The notes under the pieces are model-generated. The model did no database searches, was not told the DNA's origin, and saw nothing but the letters and a program-made list of their open reading frames with translations. Source: Senimuribacter intestinalis (GTDB lineage Bacteria; Bacillota; Clostridia; Peptostreptococcales; Anaerovoracaceae). From it: DNA of 64,000 nt. The position numbers were made by a program, and so were the translations under genes. Numbering within the stretch: the stretch's first letter is position 1; every line of letters begins with the position of its first letter. Location of the stretch: positions 124,001 to 188,000 of the forward strand of contig CALPCJ010000003.1 in assembly GCA_943192975.1 (NCBI GenBank), read 5' to 3'. Of this stretch, positions 42,515-50,415 are shown one piece after another.

Positions 42515-43633
42515 TTATAACAACTCTTCCGTTACCTTTTTCAACTCTTCTCTAATTGCGATGTGCTGCGGACATGCTTCCTCACATTTACCGCAACCGA
42601 TACATTCCTTCGCCTGTTTCAGACCGTGACCGGAAACCAGCCAGCTTTCCTGATGCTGCGCCATGGCTTTGTCCCGATAAAGGGTCAGGTAGTTCATGGC
42701 AGTAAAGGATCCGGAGATGCCAATCTGTATCGGGCAGACCTTTGCGCAATAATTACAGACAGTACACGGAATCATCGGTATCCTCGCCAGTTCCTCCTGC
42801 GCATTTTTCAGCGTTTCTCTCTGCTCTGCAGTAAGTCCTGTAAATTCCCTCATGTAGGACAGATTATCTTCCATCTGCGCTACATTGCTCATGCCGGAAA
42901 GTACTGTCATCACCCCGTCTAAATCAGCCGCAAAGCGAACTGCCCACGAAGCAACCGATGAATCCGGTTCTGCTTCTTTAAAAATCTTAACGACAGATTC
43001 CGGCGGTGTTGCCAACATGCCCCCTTTTACTGGTTCCATAACGATAACCGGCTTGCCGTGTTTTTTTGCCACTTCGTAACAGCCTCTGGACTGTACAGTC
43101 GGATTTTCCCAATCCGCATAGTTGATCTGCAGCTGCACAAACTCCATCTCCGGATGGGCTGTCAGAATCTCTTCCAGTTCCTCCGGGGTAGAATGAAAAG
43201 AAAATCCGACATGCTTAATCAGTCCCGCCTTTTTCTTTTCCTGCACCCAGTTCCACATATCATACTCGTCGAAATAACGGCTTCTGCCCTCTCCCAAATT
43301 GTGCAGCAAATAAAAATCGAAATATCCTGCGCCTGTCTGTTTCAAAGAAACCTCAAACTGTTCATAGGCTTCTTCCTTGGTCTTGCAATTAATCCATGCT
43401 GCATTCTTTGTGGCTAGCTGAAAGCTTTCCCGTGGATATCTTTCAACCAGCGCCTTGCGAATCGCATCTTCCGAACCAGCATAAGCCCAGGCTGTATCAA
43501 AATATGTAAATCCCGCTTCCATAAACAAATCGACCATTTTACTGGTTTCCTCTACATCGATGACGCCGTCCTTCTGCGGCAGTCTCATCAATCCGAATCC
43601 CAGCTTCTTAATGTCTTTCCCAAGGTCATTCAT
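42515..43633 (-). CDS. Aldo/keto reductase with C-terminal ferredoxin-like domain
   Basis: This is a second AKR-ferredoxin fusion in the window (372 aa), different in sequence from the one at 30577. The AKR part has the start KLGFGLMRLP, FFDTAWAYAGSEDAIRKAL-like sequence, FDFYLLHNLGEGR and GFSFHSTPEELEEIL. The tail has CTVCNYCAKVCPIQI and CIGCGKCEEACPQHI, two [4Fe-4S] sites. The ATG at 43633 follows AAGGAGG. The gene begins 23 nt after the TetR gene, which probably regulates it. Substrate unknown. Confidence 0.9.
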   Translation of the reverse strand: MNDLGKDIKKLGFGLMRLPQKDGVIDVEETSKMVDLFMEAGFTYFDTAWAYAGSEDAIRKALVERYPRESFQLATKNAAWINCKTKEEAYEQFEVSLKQTGAGYFDFYLLHNLGEGRSRYFDEYDMWNWVQEKKKAGLIKHVGFSFHSTPEELEEILTAHPEMEFVQLQINYADWENPTVQSRGCYEVAKKHGKPVIVMEPVKGGMLATPPESVVKIFKEAEPDSSVASWAVRFAADLDGVMTVLSGMSNVAQMEDNLSYMREFTGLTAEQRETLKNAQEELARIPMIPCTVCNYCAKVCPIQIGISGSFTAMNYLTLYRDKAMAQHQESWLVSGHGLKQAKECIGCGKCEEACPQHIAIREELKKVTEELL

Positions 43634-43656
43634 CACATTTCCTCCTTTTTGTTGAA

Positions 43657-44256
43657 TTAAAGTGCGTACGCTTTGAAAATCTCTGGCAGACAGGTCTCGC
43701 AAAATTCTTCTGTGCGCGCTCTCAGACTGTAGCTGCCGTCACTTACACTCCAGCAGAACATCTGCCCGTAAAGTATATCCGCCAAAGTATGGGTTAAAAC
43801 TTCTGCCGGCGTATCTTTTGCCAGATTTCCTTCTTCTACCCCTGCCTGAATCAATCGGCTGATCGAATCCAGATCAAACTTGAGCTTTCCACGGGGACCT
43901 GTCTCCTCCGAAGAAGAAATATCAGACAAACTTCTGATCCACTCCTGAGAAAGCTTATATCCGCTGTCTTCAATACATGCCGAAAAATGCACCATATAAT
44001 AGATGATTTTTTCTATGAAAGTATCCTGCAGGCTCATGGCCTTATCCAAAACCTCGCTGAAAGCACCATATCCAAGCGCAAATACAATATCCTCTTTCTT
44101 CTTAAAATAAGTATAAAAGGTGCCCTTCGAAACACCTGCCAGTGCAGTGATCTCGTCAACTGTCGCCTGAGAAAGTCCTTTCTCTGCGATAATTTTGCTG
44201 CCTGCATCCAGCAGTTTTTTCTTTGTTGCAAGGGCAGCAATCTGTCTGCTCGTCAT
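43657..44256 (-). CDS. TetR/AcrR-family regulator
   Basis: This is a 199-residue one-domain-plus-ligand-pocket repressor. The helix-turn-helix is seen in KGLSQATVDEITALAGVSKGTFYTYFKKKEDIV (about 25-57). The C-terminal helical domain has no recognisable ligand motif. It is first in an operon with the ferredoxin-tailed reductase. An operator-like cluster of TGACT half-sites overlaps its promoter (44291-44321), so autorepression released by an aldehyde, quinone or similar compound is plausible. Confidence 0.9.
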   Translation of the reverse strand: MTSRQIAALATKKKLLDAGSKIIAEKGLSQATVDEITALAGVSKGTFYTYFKKKEDIVFALGYGAFSEVLDKAMSLQDTFIEKIIYYMVHFSACIEDSGYKLSQEWIRSLSDISSSEETGPRGKLKFDLDSISRLIQAGVEEGNLAKDTPAEVLTHTLADILYGQMFCWSVSDGSYSLRARTEEFCETCLPEIFKAYAL

Positions 44257-44277
44257 AAGCGTGCCTCCTTTTTCTTT

Positions 44278-44306
44278 ATTATACTGTATAATTGACTATC
44301 AGTCAA
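44278..44306 (-). promoter_or_regulatory. Promoter of the tetR-reductase operon
   Basis: Minus-strand -35 TTGACT (44301-44306), 17-bp spacer and perfect -10 TATAAT (44278-44283), about 22 nt upstream of the TetR start. Confidence 0.8.
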
Positions 44307-44321
44307 TGACTTATAGTCAAT
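44291..44321 (-). promoter_or_regulatory. Operator-like nested palindromes for the TetR regulator
   Basis: Outer dyad ATTGACTAT (44291-44299) / ATAGTCAAT (44313-44321), plus an inner dyad TGACT-ATC-AGTCA (44293-44305). The half-sites cover the -35 box and part of the spacer, a usual place for a TetR-family repressor. Confidence 0.7.
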
Positions 44322-44323
44322 TT

Positions 44324-44367
44324 TAAAAAAACTGCACTGCTTGATATTTCCTCATCAAACAGCGCAG
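44324..44367 (-). terminator. Terminator after the radical SAM gene
   Basis: On the minus strand a 14-bp stem (44354-44367 with 44332-44345, two G-U pairs) is followed by seven T. It ends immediately beside the TetR operator. Confidence 0.85.
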
Positions 44368-44388
44368 CTTATCTCTTGCAGCATATGT

Positions 44389-45759
44389 TTATTTCCTATC
44401 CTGCTCCCACAGTTTATCTGCCACCGGCGCCCAGTTCTTTGCATATTCTGTGCACTTTCCACAAAGATGCTCACAGGATTCCGGCGCTTCTAAATCCGTA
44501 GATTTTGCTCCGGTCTTCTTTACTAATTCCTGCAGAATTCCTGGGTTTTCCAGCATAGGGCAAGGCCGCAGATGATTGTCATTAAACGGCTGTCCATCAC
44601 GATATGCAAGAAATAGCGGCTGACGCAAACAATCAAGAAGTGACTTTTCTTTGATATTAGCGCCGGAGTAGTGAATAAATACACAAGGTTCCACGTCTCC
44701 GTTGGCATTGATATGGCAATACCTTTCCCCTGCCGCAATGCAGCCATGTACAAACTCTCCATCGTTTTGAAAGTCAATCGCAAATATCTCTTTACCACCT
44801 GTAATACCGCGGATTTCCCTGATTTTATCGTGCATATAAACTCTCTGTTCCGGTGTCAAAAGCAGTTCTGTACTCGCATTGACACCCACCGGCATATAAT
44901 GGAAATACCATGCAAAAACACAGCCTTTATCGATAAGCATATCCAGGAATTCATCACTGGTTACAGTCAAATAGTTCTTGCTCGTATAGCAAATCGACAC
45001 ACCGAAAGGAATTCTCTTTTCATGCATCAAATCCATCGCCGCCAAGGCTTTCTGGAAATGGCCTTCTCCTCTTCTCCCGTCGTTGCTTTCTTCAAAACCC
45101 TCAATGCTAACCGATACAAAGAAATTACCTACTCGAAGAAGGTCGTCACAGAATGCTTCATCAATCAGTGTACCGTTGGTAAATGCATGAAATGCACAAT
45201 CGCTGTGTTTTTCGCACAGACGGATAATTTCCTTTTTCTTAATCAGCGGTTCGCCGCCGGTGAACAGATAAGCGTGAATACCCAATTCTTTACCTTCTGT
45301 GATAATTCTATCCATATCCTCAAAAGAAAGGTTCATTTTATCGCCATATTCCGCAGCCCAACAACCGGTACAGTGCATATTGCACGCTGTTGTAGGGTCC
45401 ATCAGAATAATCCATGGAATATTGCACTGGTATTTTTCAGACATTTTCAGAGAAGTCTTGTAACCACGAAAACCAGACTCATATCCGGCATTTAAAGCAA
45501 AGGTCTTCAAAATATGCGGGTCCACATTGCGCAAAATGTTTTGTGTATAATGGGTCCACTTGCTATTCGGGTCTTTTGCCAGCTTTCTCAAAAGTTCATA
45601 GGAAGAACCTTCCCATGCGTCTCCTAAAATTTTCTCCAGCATATTAATCATAGGAAGCATAACTTCGGCCAAATCCTTTTCCTGTCCCTTGTTGATGATC
45701 GACTCCAAGCCTTTTTCGAAGGCTTTTCTTTCCATGATATGTTTTACATCCTTTACCAA
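44389..45759 (-). CDS. Radical SAM protein with SPASM-like C-terminal Cys region
   Basis: This is a 456-residue radical SAM enzyme. The cluster motif C-x3-C-x2-C is ACNMHCTGCWAAEYG (about residues 124-138), followed by FTGGEPLIKKKEII for SAM binding. The C-terminal part has several Cys (AAGERYCHINANGDVEPC and ESCEHLCGKCTEYA), as in SPASM-type auxiliary-cluster domains. An N-terminal helical extension (1-115) precedes the core. I keep the TTG start at 45759, 9 nt after GGAGG; an ATG eight codons later is the alternative. A cobalamin riboswitch lies directly upstream, so B12 probably controls expression. No cobalamin-binding domain is recognised, and the substrate is unknown. Confidence 0.85.
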   Translation of the reverse strand: MVKDVKHIMERKAFEKGLESIINKGQEKDLAEVMLPMINMLEKILGDAWEGSSYELLRKLAKDPNSKWTHYTQNILRNVDPHILKTFALNAGYESGFRGYKTSLKMSEKYQCNIPWIILMDPTTACNMHCTGCWAAEYGDKMNLSFEDMDRIITEGKELGIHAYLFTGGEPLIKKKEIIRLCEKHSDCAFHAFTNGTLIDEAFCDDLLRVGNFFVSVSIEGFEESNDGRRGEGHFQKALAAMDLMHEKRIPFGVSICYTSKNYLTVTSDEFLDMLIDKGCVFAWYFHYMPVGVNASTELLLTPEQRVYMHDKIREIRGITGGKEIFAIDFQNDGEFVHGCIAAGERYCHINANGDVEPCVFIHYSGANIKEKSLLDCLRQPLFLAYRDGQPFNDNHLRPCPMLENPGILQELVKKTGAKSTDLEAPESCEHLCGKCTEYAKNWAPVADKLWEQDRK

Positions 45760-45869
45760 AATATTCTACCTCCAGTTTATTCGTCTCTATGAAGATATAT
45801 TTCCTTTTTTTCGTAACATATTATACTGCACTTTTCAAAAATTAGAACTAGACAATTTCCTGGATTTGA

Positions 45870-45900
45870 CTAATCAAAAGCTGCACCAAAATGGTGCAGC
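45870..45900 (-). terminator. Riboswitch expression-platform terminator
   Basis: GCTGCACC (45880-45887) / GGTGCAGC (45893-45900), 8-bp stem with a 5-nt loop, followed by TTTTGATTAG on the minus strand. It directly follows the cobalamin aptamer and precedes the radical SAM gene by about 110 nt, suggesting ligand-controlled termination. Confidence 0.8.
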
Positions 45901-45904
45901 CCGT

Positions 45905-46066
45905 ATTTTCTGCATGTCTCCTAACTCAGAGGGCATCGTTCTTACTCACCTTCCCGTTTCCAGGGGCTAGTCTAAAACCCTCGAACAAGAACTCTCCCTT
46001 ACAGTGGCGGTACCGTGCAGGATTCTCACCTGCTTCCATCTTAGCGCCCAATCCAATCGGGAGAAC
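45905..46066 (-). ncRNA. Cobalamin (B12) riboswitch
   Basis: On the minus strand the conserved aptamer elements appear in order. First is GGAAGCAGGTGAGAATCCTG (46018-46037), matching the GGGAA-x-GGTGAAAATCC region. Next is the B12 box CCGCCACTGT (46001-46010), then a variable arm, then TTAGGAGACATGC (45912-45924), matching the GCCAGGAGACCTGCC segment. It lies between the ABC permease gene and the radical SAM gene, both on this strand, and is followed by a terminator. It explains most of the 312-nt gap. Confidence 0.9.
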
Positions 46067-46071
46067 ATGAT

Positions 46072-46857
46072 TTAATAAATATCTTTTTTTACATACCGCA
46101 AATAGCCGGCTCCAATCCCAAGCAGCCCAATTACCATCCCGATTGCGACCAGTGTCCCATCGAGACTGCCCGCTGTCACGATATCCGCTCCTTCGCAGTA
46201 GGCGAAAGGCGTCACATATTTTAAAAACGCCGCCGTTTCCGCAATGTTGGCAATGAGATTCAGAAAATACATCATAAAAGCGATGCCAAGTCCGGCGCCC
46301 ACGCTTCCTTTACGTGTGAAAGCAGAAATCCCGAAGCAAATCCCCGCCAGCTCCAGTTGCAGCAGATAATACGCAAGATGCAGCAAATTGATTTCCCTCC
46401 AGGGAATCGCTTCACCTACCGCCGCTATAGCACACACAGAAATCCCATAAACCAGCAGATTTATCGCCGTCACCTGCACCAATACCGCAAGGAGTTTTTC
46501 CGTCACGACCCGCCTGCGGCTAATCGGATGGGTCAGCAGGAATTCAGCCGTTCCATCTTTTTCTTCCTTGCTCAAAATGCCAGCCGCGCACAGACAGGCA
46601 TAGAATGCGCCGCCAAGCCCCAGCACATTCCCACATTCAATAGCATAAAATCCGGTCAGCATGCCGAAGTTCAGACGGTCCATTCCAAAAGCGTCGGAAA
46701 AAGAGCCCATGGAAGCAAACACATCGCCAACACTCTCCATCTGTCCTTTCATCTCCGGAAAGAGGAAGATGCAAACTGCCAGAAGAAAAGAAATGGCAGC
46801 AGTCCAAATCAAAAACGAAACGCGTCCCTGTCTCAACTCATGTCTAACCAATATCAC
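46072..46857 (-). CDS. ABC-2 type transporter permease
   Basis: This is a 261-residue permease with about six membrane helices and the ABC-2 pattern. It has a cytoplasmic N-terminus (LVRHELRQGRVSFLIWTAAI), a LSKEEKDGTAEFLLTHPISRRRVVTEKLL segment after the third helix, and hydrophobic C-terminal helices. It partners the ATPase whose gene overlaps it by 4 nt. With the adjacent TetR gene it forms a likely drug or lipid exporter unit. Substrate unknown. Confidence 0.88.
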   Translation of the reverse strand: MILVRHELRQGRVSFLIWTAAISFLLAVCIFLFPEMKGQMESVGDVFASMGSFSDAFGMDRLNFGMLTGFYAIECGNVLGLGGAFYACLCAAGILSKEEKDGTAEFLLTHPISRRRVVTEKLLAVLVQVTAINLLVYGISVCAIAAVGEAIPWREINLLHLAYYLLQLELAGICFGISAFTRKGSVGAGLGIAFMMYFLNLIANIAETAAFLKYVTPFAYCEGADIVTAGSLDGTLVAIGMVIGLLGIGAGYLRYVKKDIY

Positions 46858-47735
46858 AGCGCCTCACCATCCTTCTCGTAATAGTGGAGAAATACCTCTT
46901 CCAAATCCGGCTCAGATACGGCGAGATCCGCAATCTGTCCATCCGCAAGCCTTCTCAGCAACTTGTTCATATCGCCGCTATAAAGAAAGCTGGTCTGCCC
47001 CGCAATCTCTTTCCGGTCACGAATTCCGCAAAGTCCGTCGAGATTTACGCTGCCGCAAACCACAACACGCCTGGCGCTGGTGCGAGAAAGGGCTTCTACC
47101 CGATCGCAGGCAATGATCCTTCCTGCTCGAATGATGGCGGCGCGGCTGCAATTTCGCTGCACCTCCGACAAAATATGACTGGACAAAAAAATAGTCGTTC
47201 CATCTGCATTGCGCTCCCGAAGGATTTCAAAAAATTCTTTCTGCATCAGTGGGTCAAGACCGCTGGTCGGTTCGTCCAGAATTAAAATTTCCGGCTGATG
47301 CTGCAGCGCGCAGACAATGGCGACTTTTTTCCTGTTACCAAAAGAGAGTTCCTCCACTTTTCGTTTCTCAGAAAGTTGTAATCTTTCACAAAGCCGCACA
47401 GCTTCCTTTCTGCAGTCCTTTTTTCGCAAGTCCGCAGACAGCTTCAAGATATCTTTCACCCGCATTCCGCGATAAAAAATTGCTTCCGACGGAAGATATC
47501 CAGTCCTGGCAAGAATCTGCTCTCTTTCTTCGCAAGCAGCAAGTCCGCTCACCCAGGCGTCTCCTCCGGTCTTTTTTATGAGCCCCATCATCGTGCGGAT
47601 TGTCGTAGATTTCCCTGCGCCGTTGGGACCGATGAATCCAAAGAATTCTCCTTCGGAAACGGTCAGACTGACGCCGGAGATTCCCCGGTTTTTTCCATAA
47701 TATTTAGTCAAATTTTCTAACTTGATTGCATCCAT
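46854..47735 (-). CDS. ABC transporter ATP-binding protein
   Basis: This is a 293-residue ATPase of the CcmA/drug-exporter class. The Walker A is GPNGAGKSTTIRTMMG (about 37-52), the signature region is LSFGNRKKVAIVCAL, where LSGGQ is degenerate as LSFGN, and the Walker B is EILILDEPTSGLDPL with the downstream SSHILSEVQ. The C-terminal extension (about 210-293) is usual for exporters of this kind. It is encoded 4 nt after the TetR regulator and overlaps the permease gene. Confidence 0.92.
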   Translation of the reverse strand: MDAIKLENLTKYYGKNRGISGVSLTVSEGEFFGFIGPNGAGKSTTIRTMMGLIKKTGGDAWVSGLAACEEREQILARTGYLPSEAIFYRGMRVKDILKLSADLRKKDCRKEAVRLCERLQLSEKRKVEELSFGNRKKVAIVCALQHQPEILILDEPTSGLDPLMQKEFFEILRERNADGTTIFLSSHILSEVQRNCSRAAIIRAGRIIACDRVEALSRTSARRVVVCGSVNLDGLCGIRDRKEIAGQTSFLYSGDMNKLLRRLADGQIADLAVSEPDLEEVFLHYYEKDGEAL

Positions 47736-47739
47736 CTCG

Positions 47740-48351
47740 TCACTCCTTCCAAAGATAAATACTTTTCCAAAATGCGATCAGTCTGGTAAAATCCTTTTCC
47801 ATTTCTGCCGTATTCACAGGTCCTCGCTGCACCATCTCCCACAGATATCCTTCCGACGCCCAGTACATCTCCCTGTACATCATGGGAATATCCAGTCCTG
47901 GCACAAACTGCGCCGGATCAAAGTTGATACGGGCGCGATCCGCTTTCAGGTTAAAATACTGGTGATAGCTTTCAGAAACAGCTGCGCAGATTTCCGGGTC
48001 CTTTTCGTAAAATGCTTTGATGGTAAAATTCGCCATGTCCGGATACTGACTGATCAGTTCCATTTTTGCCCGCATGCCCCGTTCCATGCTCTCAAACAGC
48101 CCCTGCTGGCTGTAGCATTCGCATTCGGTCAAATAAGCAATGGTCTTCTTTGCACAAGTATCCCACAAAAACAGATATAATTCCTTCTTGTTGTGAAAAT
48201 AGTGGAACAGCAGCGATTTGCTGATTCCCGCTGCCTCTGCGATTTCACGCATAGGACTGTTATGATATGTATTCTGCGAAAAAACCTTGTAACCTGCATT
48301 GATGATTGCTTGCTGTTTTTCTTCCGGCAAAGAAAAAAATTTTTCGTTCAC
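47740..48351 (-). CDS. TetR/AcrR-family regulator of the adjacent ABC exporter
   Basis: This is a 203-residue regulator. The N-terminal HTH reads NAGYKVFSQNTYHNSPMREIAEAAGISKSLLFHYFHNKKELYLF in pattern (about 16-59). The C-terminal helical domain is variable. It is first in a three-gene unit with the ABC-2 ATPase and permease, so it presumably represses its own operon until the exporter's substrate appears. Array B2 fills the region upstream, with no obvious consensus promoter. Confidence 0.9.
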   Translation of the reverse strand: MNEKFFSLPEEKQQAIINAGYKVFSQNTYHNSPMREIAEAAGISKSLLFHYFHNKKELYLFLWDTCAKKTIAYLTECECYSQQGLFESMERGMRAKMELISQYPDMANFTIKAFYEKDPEICAAVSESYHQYFNLKADRARINFDPAQFVPGLDIPMMYREMYWASEGYLWEMVQRGPVNTAEMEKDFTRLIAFWKSIYLWKE

Positions 48352-48500
48352 GGTAACTCCTCCATTCCCGACCGACTTTATTCTATTATAAAGCCGTTGA
48401 CCGATTTTGAGAAGGGTGCAATTCCTTCTATCCAGTTTCCTGGTATTTTCCTACGGCAGGTTTTGCATATGATTGTGCATATGTCGCCACTTCATCACTA

Positions 48501-48776
48501 ATTTGCACAACTTCCACTCCTGCTGGTTGTGCAAATCCTACTGCCCACGCTGCCTCTTGCACAACTTTTGCGCTCCGTAACGCGAAAAAACATTTTTTTC
48601 ATCAAAAAAGTTGTGCAAAACGAGTCATTTTTATCTTGCTTTGCACAACATACATAATATTAAACGCCACGATTTTCGTAAAAGTTGTGCAAATTACTTT
48701 TTTCAAGCTTTCCCTGCACAACCGAACCAACAAAAAGTTGTGTAGAAACAATTTTTATCGCATCATCTGCACAACC
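48501..48776. repeat. Motif array B2 (TTGCACAAC / GTTGTGCAA)
   Basis: Nine copies of the same motif as array B1, at 48503, 48526, 48558, 48610, 48642, 48684, 48715, 48737 (variant) and 48769, mostly alternating in orientation. Perfect hairpins include ATTTGCACAAC/GTTGTGCAAAT (48501-48536), TTGCACAACTTTT/AAAAGTTGTGCAA (48557-48618) and TTTGCACAAC/GTTGTGCAAA (48640-48693). The array fills the 496-bp gap between the GntR and TetR genes. A TGCATATGATTGTGCATATG stretch near 48465-48484 carries array-A-like units. Confidence 0.88.
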
Positions 48777-48847
48777 GCAATCTGAAAACGCGTATCTCCC
48801 GCAATACATTCTTCTGACCCTGCGATTAAATATCACAGATAACGCAA

Positions 48848-49837
48848 TCACATGCTCCGCTTCTTGTTCATCACCCGTTTAATCTGATCTACCACGTGGA
48901 GAAAAGACCCCTTGTCCACCTTATAACTATAGGAAACCAGTTCCCCGCCCCGCTCGCAAAAGCTGCGCAAAAACTGCTTTTCCTTAGACGCGATAAAGGT
49001 TTCATAGCCTTCCGGCACGATGACTACATCGTTCTCAGCAAAGAACTGTTCCTCTTTTCCAAAGAACCCCGCAAGCTGCGTCGCCATCCCTTCACTCCAG
49101 CTGCCCAGCCCCTGGCAGTTATTTCTGACTACACCCGCGAATGCGTCGCTGGCGCAGAAAATGCCCACCTTCTGCGTATCTCCAATTTTAGCCAGACGGA
49201 CAATGGTATGCACCGACGGCGTCATGGCAACCATCGCAAGCGGTTTATTGCTTCTTAGGTAGGATTCCACCTCTGTAAAATGGGTGGACGTAGTTAAAAT
49301 CAAATCGTAATCCGCATTGAGACTTTCCGCCGCTTCCTCGATTCTATCAAGATCAAAGGCTGCCGTCTCAGCATAGCCAATCTGGGAAAGCTGCCCCTCA
49401 ATCATCTGTAGCGTCTCAGGATTACAGTCCACCAAAGCAACCTTCACCACATCGTATTTTTCCGCAAGCCCCCTCAGCTTCAGATCTAGATAGATTTCCA
49501 TTTCTCTCGGCGTAAACCCCAGACTTTCCAGTCTGGTGAAGAGTTGGTCGATTGCTATCATGGCTTTTTCTTTACGGCTGGCAAAATCCTCTTTCTGATC
49601 TATGACAAAAGAACCGCTGCCCTGCACCATTTCTACAAAACCCTGTTCTTCCAGATACTCATAAGCGTGTTTGATGGTACCGCACGCTACACCGATTTCT
49701 CCGGAAAGATCCCGCACCGTTGGCAATTTAAACCCCGCAGCCAGCTTCCCGTCTTTAATTGCATCGGAAATCCGCTCCGCAATTTGCTTGTAAATCGGCT
49801 TTTGACTTGCCGTATCCAGCTTAAAATCCACAAACAT
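48848..49837 (-). CDS. GntR-family regulator with C-terminal effector domain
   Basis: This is a 329-residue regulator. The winged HTH is clear at residues 10-75 (PIYKQIAERISDAIKDGKL, KLPTVRDLSGEIGVACGTIKHAYEYL, QGSGSFV). The C-terminal 200 residues resemble a response/periplasmic-binding type alpha-beta domain (VVKVALVDCNPETLQMIEG) and not the common FCD or UTRA domains. It is the last gene of the P-loop/fumarase operon, just 2 nt after the beta subunit gene. It is the best candidate to bind the GATACA palindromes at 52248-52293. Confidence 0.88.
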   Translation of the reverse strand: MFVDFKLDTASQKPIYKQIAERISDAIKDGKLAAGFKLPTVRDLSGEIGVACGTIKHAYEYLEEQGFVEMVQGSGSFVIDQKEDFASRKEKAMIAIDQLFTRLESLGFTPREMEIYLDLKLRGLAEKYDVVKVALVDCNPETLQMIEGQLSQIGYAETAAFDLDRIEEAAESLNADYDLILTTSTHFTEVESYLRSNKPLAMVAMTPSVHTIVRLAKIGDTQKVGIFCASDAFAGVVRNNCQGLGSWSEGMATQLAGFFGKEEQFFAENDVVIVPEGYETFIASKEKQFLRSFCERGGELVSYSYKVDKGSFLHVVDQIKRVMNKKRSM

Positions 49838-49839
49838 AG

Positions 49840-50397
49840 CTATTTCTCCACGGCAAGATATGCTTTCCTGCCGTCTTCATACAAATTATTTCCCTGACTA
49901 TCGATGATCACAACTGCCGGAAGGTTTTCCACTTCCAAACGGCGCACCGCCTCTGCGCCCAAATCTTCATAGCAGACTACTTCCGCTTTTTTGATGCACT
50001 TGGCAAGGAGCGCCCCAGCTCCGCCGATGGCGCCAAAGTATACCGCACCGTTTCGTTTCATGGCCTCGATTACCTCTGGCGAACGCTTGCCTTTTCCAAT
50101 CATGCCCTTAAGTCCCAGATCCAAAAGCGCCGGTGCATATGCGTCCATACGGTAGCTGGTGGTTGGCCCCGCAGAACCGATCACCTGACCCGGTTTTGCC
50201 GGCGCAGGACCTACATAGTAAATAATACTGTCCTTCACATCGATGGGAAGCGTCTTTCCCTCTGCCAAAAGTTCGCAAAGTCGCTTGTGAGCAGCATCTC
50301 TTCCCGTATAAATCACGCCGCTAATCAGTACATTATCTCCTGCGCGCAGGTCTTTTGTCTTATCTGCCGTCAGCGGCATCGTAATTTTCTTCTCCAT
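49840..50397 (-). CDS. Class I fumarate hydratase beta subunit (possible mesaconase)
   Basis: This is the C-terminal-domain subunit (185 aa) of two-component oxygen-sensitive Fe-S hydratases. Family features are LRAGDNVLISGVIYTGRDAAHKRL, YYVGPAPAKPGQVIGSAGPTTSYRMD and AVYFGAIGGAGALLAKCI. It pairs with the alpha subunit encoded 18 nt upstream. It could hydrate fumarate, or mesaconate to citramalate. The second option would supply the step missing from the methylaspartate locus about 10 kb away. Confidence 0.93.
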   Translation of the reverse strand: MEKKITMPLTADKTKDLRAGDNVLISGVIYTGRDAAHKRLCELLAEGKTLPIDVKDSIIYYVGPAPAKPGQVIGSAGPTTSYRMDAYAPALLDLGLKGMIGKGKRSPEVIEAMKRNGAVYFGAIGGAGALLAKCIKKAEVVCYEDLGAEAVRRLEVENLPAVVIIDSQGNNLYEDGRKAYLAVEK

Positions 50398-50415
50398 ATC
50401 TTTCCGCCTCTCCTT

